DNA of 64,000 nucleotides from Sphingopyxis sp. H073 (GTDB lineage Bacteria; Pseudomonadota; Alphaproteobacteria; Sphingomonadales; Sphingomonadaceae): NCBI RefSeq assembly GCF_001468395.1, contig NZ_LNSG01000006.1, positions 62,001 to 126,000 of the forward strand, read 5' to 3'. Shown piece by piece: positions 44,085 to 52,920 of this stretch (position 1 is its first letter; each line of letters starts with the position of its first letter). The notes under the pieces were generated by a model. It saw only the letters and a program-made list of their open reading frames with translations, ran no database searches and was not told where the DNA came from. The position numbers and the translations under genes were made by a program.

Positions 44085-44587
44085 AGTGCCCCCTTTTTGC
44101 TCGATGCGACAGACGATAACCGGCTTCACTTCAGACCTGATACGCGTGGCCGCGGTACGAACCGATGGCTTGAAGCCTGAAACGCCCGATGCTTCATCGG
44201 ATTTTCGATGATCGCATTTTCGTGAATCGGTGATTTGATGCTTATGGACTATAACGCGACGCCGGGCCGATTTCCCAATACCCTATCGCTATAGTTTTTA
44301 TAGCTTTGAATAAATTACGCGCGCATCACGTCGGCTGCAGATTTAGGCACGGCATGAGGCTCGGTCCGCCTGCTTTCCAGGTTGGCTGCCGCGCCTCACA
44401 GCTTCGTAAGCGCCTCTCAGGGATAGAACGGCAACAAGGTATGGAAACTATGTTCCGCCGCTATTGGAAATAGTCGGTGCACATCTTCATAGTCCTGCGT
44501 GCGAAACCCTTGAACCCCGTGCGAATTTTCGAAGAAGTGGCGCTCTGATCGATCGAGACTTCGGGGCGCAGCAAGATGGAGACATTG
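44085..44587. other. Divergent control region between molybdoenzyme and alcohol dehydrogenase genes
   Basis: 503 bases without a gene. It contains the OxyR-like site C near its middle. Regulation could act in both directions. Confidence 0.4.
44278..44303. promoter_or_regulatory. OxyR-type operator, site C
   Basis: ATAC 44278-44281, CTAT 44289-44292 and ATAG 44300-44303 with exact 7-base spacers, the second starting AGTTT as in sites A and B. It lies between the divergent molybdoenzyme and zinc-independent dehydrogenase genes. Confidence 0.55.
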
Positions 44588-45601
44588 ATGAAAGCCGTTG
44601 GTTACAAGGTCCCGGGACCCATCGCCGAGGATGCTGCGCTGGTCGACATCGAGCTGCCCCAGCCTGTCGCGGCAGGATATGATATCCTGGTTGAGGTGAA
44701 GGCCGTCTCGGTGAACCCGGTCGACTATAAGGTCCGCGGCAGCTCGCCGCCAGCCGATGGTGAATGGAAGGTGCTGGGGTGGGATGCGTCCGGGATCGTG
44801 CGCGAGGTCGGCCCCGACGTGACGCAGTTCCAGCCGGGCGACGAGGTCTATTATGCCGGATCGATCACCCGGCCCGGCACCAATGTCGAGTTCCATCTTG
44901 TCGACGCCCGGATCGTCGGTCGCAAACCCGCCTCGCTCGACTGGGCGGAAGCAGCAGCGCTGCCGCTAACGACGTTGACCGCCTGGGAGGCGATGTTCGA
45001 TCGCCTCGACGTGGCGAAGCCAGTCCCCGGTGCGGCGCCGGCGATCCTCATCATCGGTGGCGCGGGTGGGGTCGGGTCGATCGCGATCCAGATCGCGCGC
45101 CAGCGCACAGACCTCACCGTCATCACCACCGCCTCCCGAGCGGAAACCCAGGAGTGGGTGAAGGAGCTTGGCGCGCACCATGTCATCGACCATAGGCGCC
45201 CGCTCGCGGCACAGATTGCCGAGCTTGGCATCGGCGCTCCCGCGTTCGTCTTTTCGACCACGCATACAGAGCAGCATGCCGCCGACATCGCCGAGCTGAT
45301 CGCGCCGCAAGGGCGGTTCGCGCTGATCGACGATCCCACGGCATTCGACATCATGCTGTTCAAGCGCAAGGCGGTGTCGATACACCATGAGCTGATGTTC
45401 ACCCGGTCGATCTACGGCACGCCCGATATGCATGAGCAGGGCAAGATCCTCGACGCGCTGGCCGTGCTGGTCGATGAGGGCAAAATCCGTACGACACTGA
45501 CCGAGCGACTGTCGCCGATCAATGCTGCCAATCTGAAGACAGTGCACGCACTGATCGAAAGTGGCGCGGCGAAAGGCAAGACCGTCCTCGAAGGATTCTG
45601 A
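44588..45601 (+). CDS. Zinc-type alcohol dehydrogenase-like MDR protein
   Basis: 337 aa from the ATG at 44588, six bases after GGAGA; the ATG at 44576 is less well placed. Signatures: SVNPVDYKVRG, LGWDASGIVREVG, and the cofactor loop LIIGGAGGVGSIAIQIA. It belongs to the ZADH/quinone-oxidoreductase-like group without visible zinc ligands. It is probably an NADPH-dependent reductase of enones or quinones, which suits electrophile stress. The GlcG/HbpS-like gene follows after 53 bases on the same strand. Confidence 0.85.
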   Translation: MKAVGYKVPGPIAEDAALVDIELPQPVAAGYDILVEVKAVSVNPVDYKVRGSSPPADGEWKVLGWDASGIVREVGPDVTQFQPGDEVYYAGSITRPGTNVEFHLVDARIVGRKPASLDWAEAAALPLTTLTAWEAMFDRLDVAKPVPGAAPAILIIGGAGGVGSIAIQIARQRTDLTVITTASRAETQEWVKELGAHHVIDHRRPLAAQIAELGIGAPAFVFSTTHTEQHAADIAELIAPQGRFALIDDPTAFDIMLFKRKAVSIHHELMFTRSIYGTPDMHEQGKILDALAVLVDEGKIRTTLTERLSPINAANLKTVHALIESGAAKGKTVLEGF

Positions 45602-45654
45602 TCTTTTCCAGTCCAAGTAACGCCGGACGATAACGCCGCGGCGAAGGAAATCCC

Positions 45655-46086
45655 ATTACCAAGTCCATTGCCACTGCCTCGATCAACCGTGAAACCGCAG
45701 TCGCCCTCATCGACGCAGCGATAACCGCCGCCCGTGCAATCGGCATCCCGGCTGCCGTCGCCGTCGTCGACGCAACCGGGTATCTGCGGGCGTTCGAGCG
45801 CACCGACGACGCGCCGTTTCTCACCGTCGATGTTGCCATCGACAAAGCGTGGAGTTCCGCCTCCTTTGGATATCCGACCCATGTCTGGAACGACTATGTG
45901 AGCAACGATCCCAAAGTGGCGCCGCTGGCCTATCGCCCCCGGATGGTCGCCGTCGGTGGCGGCTATCCGATCCTTGAGGACGGAAAGCTGATCGGCGGAA
46001 TCGGCATCTCCGGAGGCACTTATCAGCAGGACCAGGATGCCTGCGTTGAGGCACTCCAGAAAATCGGGTTCGAACTGCCAGCCTGA
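45655..46086 (+). CDS. GlcG/HbpS-family heme-binding-like protein, starts at ATT
   Basis: 143 residues of uninterrupted homology-like sequence run from ITKSIATASINRETAVALID to the stop, including AVVDATGYLRAFERTDDAPF, AIDKAWSSASFGYPTHVWN and GGYPILEDGKLIGGIGISGG. These are hallmarks of the GlcG/HbpS family (DUF336). The frame has an in-frame TAA at 45631 and no ATG, GTG, TTG or CTG before 45898. ATT at 45655 lies six bases after AAGGA, exactly where a start would be expected. Either ATT initiates or an ATG was lost. The family binds haem or cobalamin-like ligands and protects against oxidants. Confidence 0.7.
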   Translation: MTKSIATASINRETAVALIDAAITAARAIGIPAAVAVVDATGYLRAFERTDDAPFLTVDVAIDKAWSSASFGYPTHVWNDYVSNDPKVAPLAYRPRMVAVGGGYPILEDGKLIGGIGISGGTYQQDQDACVEALQKIGFELPA

Positions 46087-46148
46087 CGACTGTCAGGCCA
46101 TCGTCGGTGGCGATGGCCGGCAGATCTCACCTTGCGAAGGATCTTATG

Positions 46149-46439
46149 ATGGAAGCGTTTGTCGTATTCACGCGGGAAGACACCACGGATGTGGATGAAC
46201 TCGCGGCTTATTCTGCCCGCGTCGGCCCGTCGTTCGATGGGCATGACGTCACTTTTCTCGCCGCTTATGGCGCGATGGAGAATTTGGAGGGGTCGCCGAT
46301 CGAAGGCGCCGTCATCTTGCGGTTCCCCACGATGCAAGCCGCGCATGACTGGTATCATAGCCCCGCCTACCAAGCTGTTGCTGCGCATCGCTTCGCCGGT
46401 GCCCGCTACCGCGGGTTTATCGTCGAGGGGCTGCGTTGA
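46149..46439 (+). CDS. DUF1330 family protein
   Basis: 96 aa from the ATG at 46149; AAGGA is eight bases upstream. AFVVFTREDTTDVDELAAYS, then VILRFPTMQAAHDWYHSPAY match DUF1330, a dimeric ferredoxin-like fold. The function is unestablished. It lies in a plus-strand run of small stress-associated genes after the dehydrogenase and GlcG-like gene. Confidence 0.8.
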   Translation: MEAFVVFTREDTTDVDELAAYSARVGPSFDGHDVTFLAAYGAMENLEGSPIEGAVILRFPTMQAAHDWYHSPAYQAVAAHRFAGARYRGFIVEGLR

Positions 46440-46509
46440 CTCCCCCGCATTATAATGGCGGTACTGACCAAGAGCTGTGCGCCCAAACACCAACACCGGA
46501 AGTTTCTAA

Positions 46510-46800
46510 ATGATCGAGGCCGAGGCACGCATCGCTACGATCGAATCGAGTCGATATCTGACGAGACTCGCTGAGGCGTGGGTTCATACTTACCCGGTTC
46601 GATATGACGCGCTGACAGCCGAAATCCAGCTTCCGGGCGGCGAGCTTATATTAACTGCGGACGGCGACAGCCTCTCCTTGAGGCTCGTGGGCAAAGATCG
46701 CGAACGTTTCGATGCAACCAAGCAATCGGTCGCCACGCTTGTTGATCGCGTCGCGGAGCACGACACCGGGGTCCGATGCGTTTGGAATGACATATCATGA
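46510..46800 (+). CDS. DUF2218 family protein
   Basis: 96 aa. SSRYLTRLAEAWVHTYPVRYD and LILTADGDSLSLRLVGKDRE, then LVDRVAEHDTGVRC fit DUF2218, small proteins often near siderophore or redox genes, of unknown function. It is 70 bases after the DUF1330 gene and 49 bases before the thioredoxin-like gene, same strand. Confidence 0.75.
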   Translation: MIEAEARIATIESSRYLTRLAEAWVHTYPVRYDALTAEIQLPGGELILTADGDSLSLRLVGKDRERFDATKQSVATLVDRVAEHDTGVRCVWNDIS

Positions 46801-46849
46801 TAGCGCGCACCACAATTCGCCGCGGTTCTTCATCGCGCTGGAGGATCAG

Positions 46850-47320
46850 ATGAGCATGCTCGAACCCCAAGCGCCGGATCTTCGGGTGCAGAAATGGATC
46901 GGCGCGGACGGAGAAAGCACCGGGCCGCTCAAGCTGTCGGATCTCGGCTCCGGCCCAAAGATCCTGTTCGCCTTCCAGCACTGGTGCCGCGGCTGCCATG
47001 TGCATGGCTTCCCGACGCTACAAAGATTGCATAGTGCATTGAGCCCCAGGGGCGTGGGATTTGCGGTGATCCAGACCGTCTTCGAAGGTGCGGATGAAAA
47101 CACCTTCGAGAAGTTGCGTGTGAACCAGCTCGAATATGCGCTTCCTGTCGCCTTCGGCCATGATGAACCACTGGTCGGCGCGACGCTGCCTACCTTCATG
47201 GAGGATTATCGCACGCGAGGAACGCCCTGGTTCTCGATCATTGACGCTGGCGGCCGTATCGTCTTCTCGGACTTCCATCTCGACGCGGACAGGATCGTAA
47301 AGGATCTGGAGCTGGTGTAA
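46850..47320 (+). CDS. TlpA-like thioredoxin-fold protein
   Basis: 156 aa from the ATG at 46850, five bases after GGAGG. The frame continues upstream into the DUF2218 gene but without a ribosome site. The thioredoxin fold has the CxxC site in FQHWCRGCHVHGFP (about residues 49-52) and the cis-Pro region in RGTPWFSIIDAGG. No signal peptide is seen, so it is a cytosolic member of the TlpA/AhpC-like group. It may serve as a reductant or peroxidase for the stress genes around it. Confidence 0.8.
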   Translation: MSMLEPQAPDLRVQKWIGADGESTGPLKLSDLGSGPKILFAFQHWCRGCHVHGFPTLQRLHSALSPRGVGFAVIQTVFEGADENTFEKLRVNQLEYALPVAFGHDEPLVGATLPTFMEDYRTRGTPWFSIIDAGGRIVFSDFHLDADRIVKDLELV

Positions 47321-47323
47321 TCC

Positions 47324-47572
47324 GTGCGGCCTTGGCTCTTCCTGACCGCCAGCCACCTCGCAATGCTCGGCATTGGTTTTGCGGCCGGCATTTACACGCT
47401 GCCAATCCTCACCGCGGCCAGGCCGCCGAAGCCGGCAGCCTATCAGGCCATCGTCGACGTGCCTGTCGGGATCGATGTTCGCGACTACAACACGGTCGTC
47501 ATCTGGTGCGAAGCGTTCGACCAGTTCATCAGCGCGGCAGCGTATCGACCGTCGCGTCAGGCGCTAAAATGA
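47324..47572 (+). pseudogene. DM13-domain protein with internal deletion
   Basis: 82 codons from a GTG. The N-terminus (MRPWLFLTASHLAMLGIGFA, then AGIYTLPILTA) is the membrane anchor seen in DM13-type proteins of this group. The C-terminus (VPVGIDVRDYNTVVIWCEAF, then DQFISAAAYR) is the end of a DM13 electron-transfer domain. The middle of the domain, roughly 80 residues, is missing without a frame change. The gene therefore looks like an in-frame deletion derivative and is probably inactive. Its stop overlaps the MFS start as ATGA. Confidence 0.55.
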
Positions 47573-48849
47573 GCCCGGCGATGGATAGCATGCGGTCGGC
47601 GGGCCGACGTGGCCTCAAGCTCGCACCGGTGGCGGCGTTGCTGGCGAGCGTCGCGGCTCTGCTGCTGGGTAATGGTTTGCTGGGCACGCTCCTGATCGTC
47701 AGGGCCGGCCAGGAGGGCTTCTCGTCCGGCGCGATCAGCGCGATGATGTCGTTCTACTTCGCCGGTTTCACGATCGGCGCGCTCATGTTGCCGCGGATCA
47801 TCGTCGCCGTGGGTCATGTCAGAACCTTTGCCGGCTTTGCGGCGATCGCCTCGATGACTGCCCTTCTCCATGTTGCGCTCGTGGAACCGATCGCCTGGAT
47901 ACCGCTTCGCCTGATCACGGGCTTCGCCTACGCGGGCATGATCCTCGCAACGGAGAGCTGGCTCAACGCCCATGCAGTGCCATCCACGCGCGGCCAACTC
48001 CTGTCGATCTTCGGAGTCGTCTCGATGGGCTCATGGGCCATCGGCCAGGCCTTGCTCAACGTCGCCCCGCCCGCCGACATGACCTTGTTCCTTATCGTGT
48101 CGCTGTTAATTTCCGCGGCGGTGGTTCCGATCACCTTGCTGCCCAGCCATCCGCCGGCGCAGGTGACACAGGAACGGGTCGCGTTCAGCGACCTCGTGCG
48201 CGCATCACCGCTCGCTGCGGCTGGCGCTTTCCTCGCTGGCCTGGCTATCGGCGGTTTTTGGGGCATGGGCCCGAACTTCGCCCAGAGGATCGGACTCGAT
48301 GTCGGCGGCATCTCCGCTTTCATGGCTGCGGTGCTGGGTGGGACGCTCCTATTGCAGTGGCCCCTCGGCTGGCTTTCGGATCGCGTGTCGCGGAACCTTG
48401 TCATCGCCGCTGCGGCCCTGGCGTCCGCAGCGGCGGCCGTCGGCGTCGCCCTCGCGGTAGGGGCGCCCCTGCCGCTGCTCCTCGCGGCGGGCGCGCTGTT
48501 CGGCGGCTTTGGCATCCCGATCTATTCATTGTGTCTCGCGGTTGCCAACGACGACCTTCCGGCCGGCCGGCTGCTCGGTACCGCCCGCGGGCTTCTGCTG
48601 CTCAACGGGATCGGGACAGCCGCCGGACCCCTTATCGGGGGTGCTGCGATGACTATCGCCGGCCCCGGTGGGCTGTTCCTTTATGCGGCCGCATTGCTTG
48701 CCATATTGGCGGTGTTGGCTATCGGGAGCAGCCAGCCAAGGCGCCGCATCCACGCCAAGGCTGCCCGCTCTCCAAGCACACCGATGATCACGGGATCTCT
48801 TGATGTGATGATATGCATGGAGTCAGAGACGGAGGCCGCCCGGCACTAG
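47569..48849 (+). CDS. MFS transporter
   Basis: 426 aa from the ATG at 47569. Twelve hydrophobic segments are apparent. The loop-2 motif is reduced (LPRIIVAVGHVRTFAGFA), and PLGWLSDRVSRN marks the mid-protein repeat of that motif. The order resembles the YcaD/UMF-type MFS group, with the conserved LRLITGFAYAGMILATESWLNA. The substrate is unknown; small-molecule export is likely. It ends the plus-strand run beginning at 44588. Confidence 0.85.
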   Translation: MSPAMDSMRSAGRRGLKLAPVAALLASVAALLLGNGLLGTLLIVRAGQEGFSSGAISAMMSFYFAGFTIGALMLPRIIVAVGHVRTFAGFAAIASMTALLHVALVEPIAWIPLRLITGFAYAGMILATESWLNAHAVPSTRGQLLSIFGVVSMGSWAIGQALLNVAPPADMTLFLIVSLLISAAVVPITLLPSHPPAQVTQERVAFSDLVRASPLAAAGAFLAGLAIGGFWGMGPNFAQRIGLDVGGISAFMAAVLGGTLLLQWPLGWLSDRVSRNLVIAAAALASAAAAVGVALAVGAPLPLLLAAGALFGGFGIPIYSLCLAVANDDLPAGRLLGTARGLLLLNGIGTAAGPLIGGAAMTIAGPGGLFLYAAALLAILAVLAIGSSQPRRRIHAKAARSPSTPMITGSLDVMICMESETEAARH

Positions 48850-48871
48850 CGCGCCTACTGCGACGGGCGTC

Positions 48872-49321
48872 CTATTCTACATCTTCTACGATGAGGTCCC
48901 GGCCGTTGAACTGCACGGTCTCTCCTGTTCGTGCTCCTTCGATCGCCTCGAAGATCGGCGCCATCGTTGAAATGCCCATGAACTCACGCCCATCACAGGT
49001 GAACTTGCTCGTTGACACTGCGATCACGAAATGGCGCCCCGACAGTTTGATGACAGCACCCTCCTCCACTGCCGACTTGGGGCCGAAGTCGATCGTCCTG
49101 AGCTTTTCAAGTTTATCGGCATAGTCGTGCAATGTGTCGTCAAGCGCTTCAGCCAAGTCGCTCGCGACTTCGGCCTGCGCCTGCTCGTCATTCTCGATCG
49201 GCTCGCTCCGATCCAGCTGAGCGATGGAGACATAATCCAGATAATTGGTGCGAGCGCTATGCAGGGCGGCAGTCTCCAGCGAAAGCATGGTTTCGCGGAT
49301 GTGGCTTTTATTCCAGTTCAT
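48872..49321 (-). CDS. GreA/GreB C-terminal-domain-like protein
   Basis: 149 aa from the ATG at 49321, five bases after GAGG. Residues about 75-149 (VEEGAVIKLSGRHFVIAVST through FEAIEGARTGETVQFNGRDL) resemble the C-terminal FKBP-like domain of Gre factors. The N-terminal helices are shorter than the GreA coiled coil and lack its acidic tip, so transcript-cleavage activity is doubtful. It may bind RNA polymerase as a Gre-like modulator. It is convergent with the MFS gene. Confidence 0.65.
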   Translation of the reverse strand: MNWNKSHIRETMLSLETAALHSARTNYLDYVSIAQLDRSEPIENDEQAQAEVASDLAEALDDTLHDYADKLEKLRTIDFGPKSAVEEGAVIKLSGRHFVIAVSTSKFTCDGREFMGISTMAPIFEAIEGARTGETVQFNGRDLIVEDVE

Positions 49322-49409
49322 CATCACCTCGTTGTGTTTGGATCATTCGAAAGTTCGTGCTTCGGTCCGTCACCGCCGCGGGAGTGCCCCCATTGGGCTC
49401 GCCGGCCCG

Positions 49410-49982
49410 CTACTCGTCGCCTGGGGCGTCATCTCCCTGGTAGGGCGCTCTGATCAGCCGGGAATCCCGGATGATGCTGGTTACAAGCCAGACATAGGAT
49501 TGCTCGGCGGTATCGAAGCCGAGAATGCTGAAGGCGCCGCCGAAAGGGCATGGCGGGAAGTCTGGAAAGCCCTCGCGCAGCACATAGCGCTCGGGATCGC
49601 GCTCAAACTCATTCTTGTAGACTTTGCGCAGGCCGTGCTTGCTCGGAACATCCTCGTCGCCCGCTGGCGTCGTTTGCCGATCCGCGACAAGCCGCTCGGA
49701 AAGGTCGCGGTGACAGATTTCGTCGAAGACATCGAAGGCGTCGATCAGCAGACCCTTATGGTTGGTCGCGGGATCGGTAATCGCGTATATGTTGGACGCG
49801 TCTTCTCCATCATCCCCGCTTTCGAGGCGCAACGCCGCATCGACGGTTATCGCGCATGGATCGAGCGTTGATCCCAGTTCGAGATCGATGAGATGGCCGT
49901 CCTTGACGCGGTACTCGCGGTCGTAGCCCTTCGCGACGAAGGACTGGACTGCTGCTAGGACGTCGGTCACTTGGGATGTCAT
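49410..49982 (-). CDS. Hypothetical protein of the small phosphoribosylpyrophosphate-synthetase-named family
   Basis: 190 aa from the ATG at 49982. The N-terminal 85 residues (VTDVLAAVQSFVAKGYDREY, LRLESGDDGEDASNIYAITD, NHKGLLIDAFDVFDE) match a widespread small family often mislabelled as phosphoribosylpyrophosphate synthetase. The C-terminal 100 residues, with Pro/Phe-rich LREGFPDFPPCPFGGAFSIL, are extra. No enzymatic motif is visible, so function is open. Confidence 0.55.
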   Translation of the reverse strand: MTSQVTDVLAAVQSFVAKGYDREYRVKDGHLIDLELGSTLDPCAITVDAALRLESGDDGEDASNIYAITDPATNHKGLLIDAFDVFDEICHRDLSERLVADRQTTPAGDEDVPSKHGLRKVYKNEFERDPERYVLREGFPDFPPCPFGGAFSILGFDTAEQSYVWLVTSIIRDSRLIRAPYQGDDAPGDE

Positions 49983-50078
49983 TGTTGCACCTTGGCTTTG
50001 CATGGCATTGGACACGCTCTAATATCAGGGAGGCTGTTGCGGCTCAGCTGACGGAGATGAAAAGCAAACGCGCGCTAT

Positions 50079-51047
50079 TCATATCCACTTGGCCTTCTTG
50101 AACCGCACGAACAGGTACAGGCAGAACATCGTCATCAACCCGAGCACGACAAAATAGCCATAGACCGTGTCCAGCTCGGGCATGTTCCTGAAGTTCATGC
50201 CATATATCCCGGCGATGGCCGTCGGGACCGCCAATATGGCGGCCCAGGCCGCGAGCTGGCGCGTGGTCACGCCCGTTCTTTGCGCTTCCAACAGGCTGCT
50301 GAACTCGAAGACGGTGGACAGAACCTGCAGGAGGCCATCGACCATGGTCTGCACGCGAGCGACATGATCCGCGACGTCGCTGAAATAGGGTCTGACTTCT
50401 GAACTGATGCAGGGGAAATGGCCTCGGACGAGTTTCCGGACCAGTTCAGCCATAGCGCCGAGCGTGCGCTGGAAGCGCGTGAGTTCGCTTCTCAGCCCGA
50501 AGATGCGGTCGATTTCTGCCCGTCCGAGAAAGTCGTCGAGCGATCGTCTCTCCATCGCCAGAACGTCATCCTCGATCATCTCGAAGATGGGAAGATATTG
50601 ATCGACGATCCGGTGCAGGATCGCATGCAGCACATAGTCGACACCTTTGCCAAAAAGCGCCGGCGAAGCCTCGAGTTGCTCGCGAAGATTGCCGAGCGCT
50701 CCGCCGTTGCCGTGCCGTACGCTGATGAGATGGTTGTGACCGGTGAAGATCGCCATCTTGCCGTAGCGGATCTGGTCTCCATCCAGCTCGGCGGTCTGAG
50801 CGACAACATAGAGCTCTTCATTATACGCTTCGAGCTTGGGCGGGCAGAGCGGGTGCATCGCGTTGTCGATTGCCAACGGATGGAGGTTATACGTCGTTTG
50901 GATCGCTTTAAGCTCGTCGGCGGTGGGCTCGCGAAGCGCGATCCAGCAAAAGCCGGAGCGATCCTTATCGAGCTGGACCTGCTCGTCGATCGCGATTTCG
51001 CGGACCCGCAGGCCCTTGTTGTAATAATAAGCAGCGATGACGCTCAT
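50079..51047 (-). CDS. corA: CorA-family magnesium/cobalt transporter
   Basis: 322 aa from the ATG at 51047, overlapping the GST stop as ATGA. The long N-terminal cytosolic domain includes GFCWIALREPTADELKAIQ. Two C-terminal helices flank the pore signature YGMNF (GMN motif) in AGIYGMNFRNMPE, and the last helix is GYFVVLGLMTMFCLYLFV. It is the last gene of the msrB-msrA-GST-corA run. It imports Mg2+ or other divalent cations. Co-expression with antioxidant genes is an inference from the overlap. Confidence 0.88.
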   Translation of the reverse strand: MSVIAAYYYNKGLRVREIAIDEQVQLDKDRSGFCWIALREPTADELKAIQTTYNLHPLAIDNAMHPLCPPKLEAYNEELYVVAQTAELDGDQIRYGKMAIFTGHNHLISVRHGNGGALGNLREQLEASPALFGKGVDYVLHAILHRIVDQYLPIFEMIEDDVLAMERRSLDDFLGRAEIDRIFGLRSELTRFQRTLGAMAELVRKLVRGHFPCISSEVRPYFSDVADHVARVQTMVDGLLQVLSTVFEFSSLLEAQRTGVTTRQLAAWAAILAVPTAIAGIYGMNFRNMPELDTVYGYFVVLGLMTMFCLYLFVRFKKAKWI

Positions 51048-51748
51048 GCCGGTCTCGCAGGGATGCGCAGGCCGCGCTGCACCGCGGGCCGCGCCAGCCC
51101 GCGGCGGAGCCATGTCTGGACGTTCGAATATTCGCCGAGGCCGAGGATGTCGCCGGCCGCGTAGACTTCGGCCAGTGCGTTGACCCACCCAAGTGTCGCA
51201 ATGTCCGCGATCGAATAATCATCGACAAGCCATTCGCGGCCTTCGAGCTGGCGGTCCAGCACCCCCAAGAGACGCTTGGATTCATCGATAAAGCGCTGCC
51301 GAGGGCGCTTGTCCTCATAGTCCTTGCCGGCAAATTTCAGGAAAAAACCAAGCTGACCGAAGGTCGGCCCGACGCCGGATACTTGAAAGAATACCCAAGC
51401 CAGCGTCTCGTAACGCTGCGCGGGCGCACTCGAATTGAGCTGGCCGGTTTTGTCGGCTAGGTAGAGGAGGATCGCGCCCGATTCCCATATGGCGATAGGG
51501 TTGCCGTCAGGACCAGCCGGATCGATGATCGCCGGTATGCGGCCGTTGGGGTTCAACGATACGAACGCTGGATCCTTCGACTCGTTGTTCGAGATATCGA
51601 CCAGGTGGGGCTCGTACGCCAGGCCGGTCTCCTCGAGCATGATCGAGACCTTGACGCCATTGGGGGTGGGAGCGGCGTAGAGTTGCAGGCGATCGGGATG
51701 CAATGCGGGCCAGCGCTGCGTAATAGGAAAGGTCGAGAGGTCTGGCAT
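51044..51748 (-). CDS. Glutathione S-transferase (YghU/Ure2-like)
   Basis: 234 aa from the ATG at 51748. The thioredoxin-fold half has LYAAPTPNGVKVSIMLEETG and the cis-Pro/ESGA motif NGRIPAI...AIWESGAILLYLA. The C-terminal helical half has WLVDDYSIADIATLGWVNA. TPNGVK is typical of YghU/YfcG-like GSTs, which reduce disulfides of glutathione. It is located between msrA copy 3 and corA. A 139-base gap to msrA may hold its own promoter. Confidence 0.88.
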   Translation of the reverse strand: MPDLSTFPITQRWPALHPDRLQLYAAPTPNGVKVSIMLEETGLAYEPHLVDISNNESKDPAFVSLNPNGRIPAIIDPAGPDGNPIAIWESGAILLYLADKTGQLNSSAPAQRYETLAWVFFQVSGVGPTFGQLGFFLKFAGKDYEDKRPRQRFIDESKRLLGVLDRQLEGREWLVDDYSIADIATLGWVNALAEVYAAGDILGLGEYSNVQTWLRRGLARPAVQRGLRIPARPA

Positions 51749-51887
51749 AAATCTGCGATCCTGTGCTGCGATGGCGACTATATGGACCGACCCGTCTCTC
51801 TGAAGCAGAGTTGGATGACCGCGTCGTTGTACGACGCGGTCATGAAGATTGCGAACGGGATCGGCGGAGCGGCAACAGCAGTTAAGC

Positions 51888-52427
51888 CTATCCCGCTGCC
51901 GTCCCCGCCGCGGACTGATCATCATCAACTTTCTGGCGCTTTGGAAGCACCCAGCCGGGACGGACGAAATGGCAGGTGTAGCCGCCCGGGCGTTTCTCGA
52001 GATAATCCTGATGGTCCGGCTCGGCCTCCCAGAAATCTCCGACCGGCACGACCTCTGTCACCACCTTGCCATCCCACAGTCCGGAGGCATCCACATCGGC
52101 GATCGTGTCCTCGGCGACGCGCTTCTGCTCCTCGTCGACATAATAGATGCCCGACCGGTAGGAGAGCCCGATATCACCGCCTTGGCGATTCTTGGTCGTC
52201 GGGTCGTGGATCTGGAAGAAATATTCCAGGATATTGCGGAAGGTCGTCACTGCCGGGTCGAAGATGATCTCGATCCCTTCGGCATGCGTGCCGTGATTGC
52301 GATAAGTGGCGTCCGGGACATCGCCGCCGGTGTAGCCGACACGGGTCGATACGATGCCGGGCTGCTTGCGGATCAGATCCTGCATGCCCCAGAAACATCC
52401 GCCGGCGAGAATAGCGCGCTGGTGCAT
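51888..52427 (-). CDS. msrA: Peptide-methionine (S)-S-oxide reductase MsrA, copy 3
   Basis: 179 aa from the ATG at 52427, one base after the msrB stop. The catalytic Cys is in [14 protein letters not shown], identical to copy 1 here. [20 protein letters not shown] and [16 protein letters not shown] complete the signature. The C-terminal tail is Lys/Asp-rich. With its msrB it forms a second msrB-msrA cassette. The operon lies directly downstream of the 74-bp promoter block copy B with its OxyR-like site. Confidence 0.93.
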   Translation of the reverse strand: MHQRAILAGGCFWGMQDLIRKQPGIVSTRVGYTGGDVPDATYRNHGTHAEGIEIIFDPAVTTFRNILEYFFQIHDPTTKNRQGGDIGLSYRSGIYYVDEEQKRVAEDTIADVDASGLWDGKVVTEVVPVGDFWEAEPDHQDYLEKRPGGYTCHFVRPGWVLPKRQKVDDDQSAAGTAAG

Positions 52428-52428
52428 G

Positions 52429-52872
52429 TCAGGCCTCCTCGACCTGATCGAGATATTCGCCATATCCTTCGCTCTCCATCTCGTCGCGCGGAATGAAGCG
52501 AAGCGACGCGGAGTTAATGCAGTAGCGCAAACCTTCGCGATCGGAGGGACCGTCCGGGAATACATGACCGAGATGACTGTCGGCGTGCACCGATCTGACT
52601 TCCGTCCGCACCATACCGTGCGCGCTGTCGCGCAACTCGTTCACATTTGCTGCAACGATCGGCTTGGTGAAGCTGGGCCAGCCAGAACCCGAGTCGAATT
52701 TGTCGGTCGAGGCGAACAAAGGCTCTCCCGACACGATATCGACGTAGATGCCTGGTTCCTTGTTGTCATCATACTCCCCCGTGAAGGGCCGCTCGGTGCC
52801 CGACTCCTGGGTGACGTAGCGCTGCTCGGCAGTAAGGAGATCAACAGCTTCCTGCGACTTTTCGAACTTCAT
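52429..52872 (-). CDS. msrB: Peptide-methionine (R)-S-oxide reductase MsrB, copy 2
   Basis: 147 aa, the same length as copy 1. It keeps [27 protein letters not shown] and the catalytic Cys in [11 protein letters not shown]. It lacks the zinc CxxC pairs. It is first in the operon and starts 49 bases from the 74-bp block. Its high similarity to 28816-29259 with conserved gene order argues for cassette duplication or parallel acquisition. Confidence 0.93.
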   Translation of the reverse strand: MKFEKSQEAVDLLTAEQRYVTQESGTERPFTGEYDDNKEPGIYVDIVSGEPLFASTDKFDSGSGWPSFTKPIVAANVNELRDSAHGMVRTEVRSVHADSHLGHVFPDGPSDREGLRYCINSASLRFIPRDEMESEGYGEYLDQVEEA

Positions 52873-52920
52873 GATAGTCTCCGATATTGATCTGAGAGGG
52901 CGAAAAAGCCGCCGCTTATC

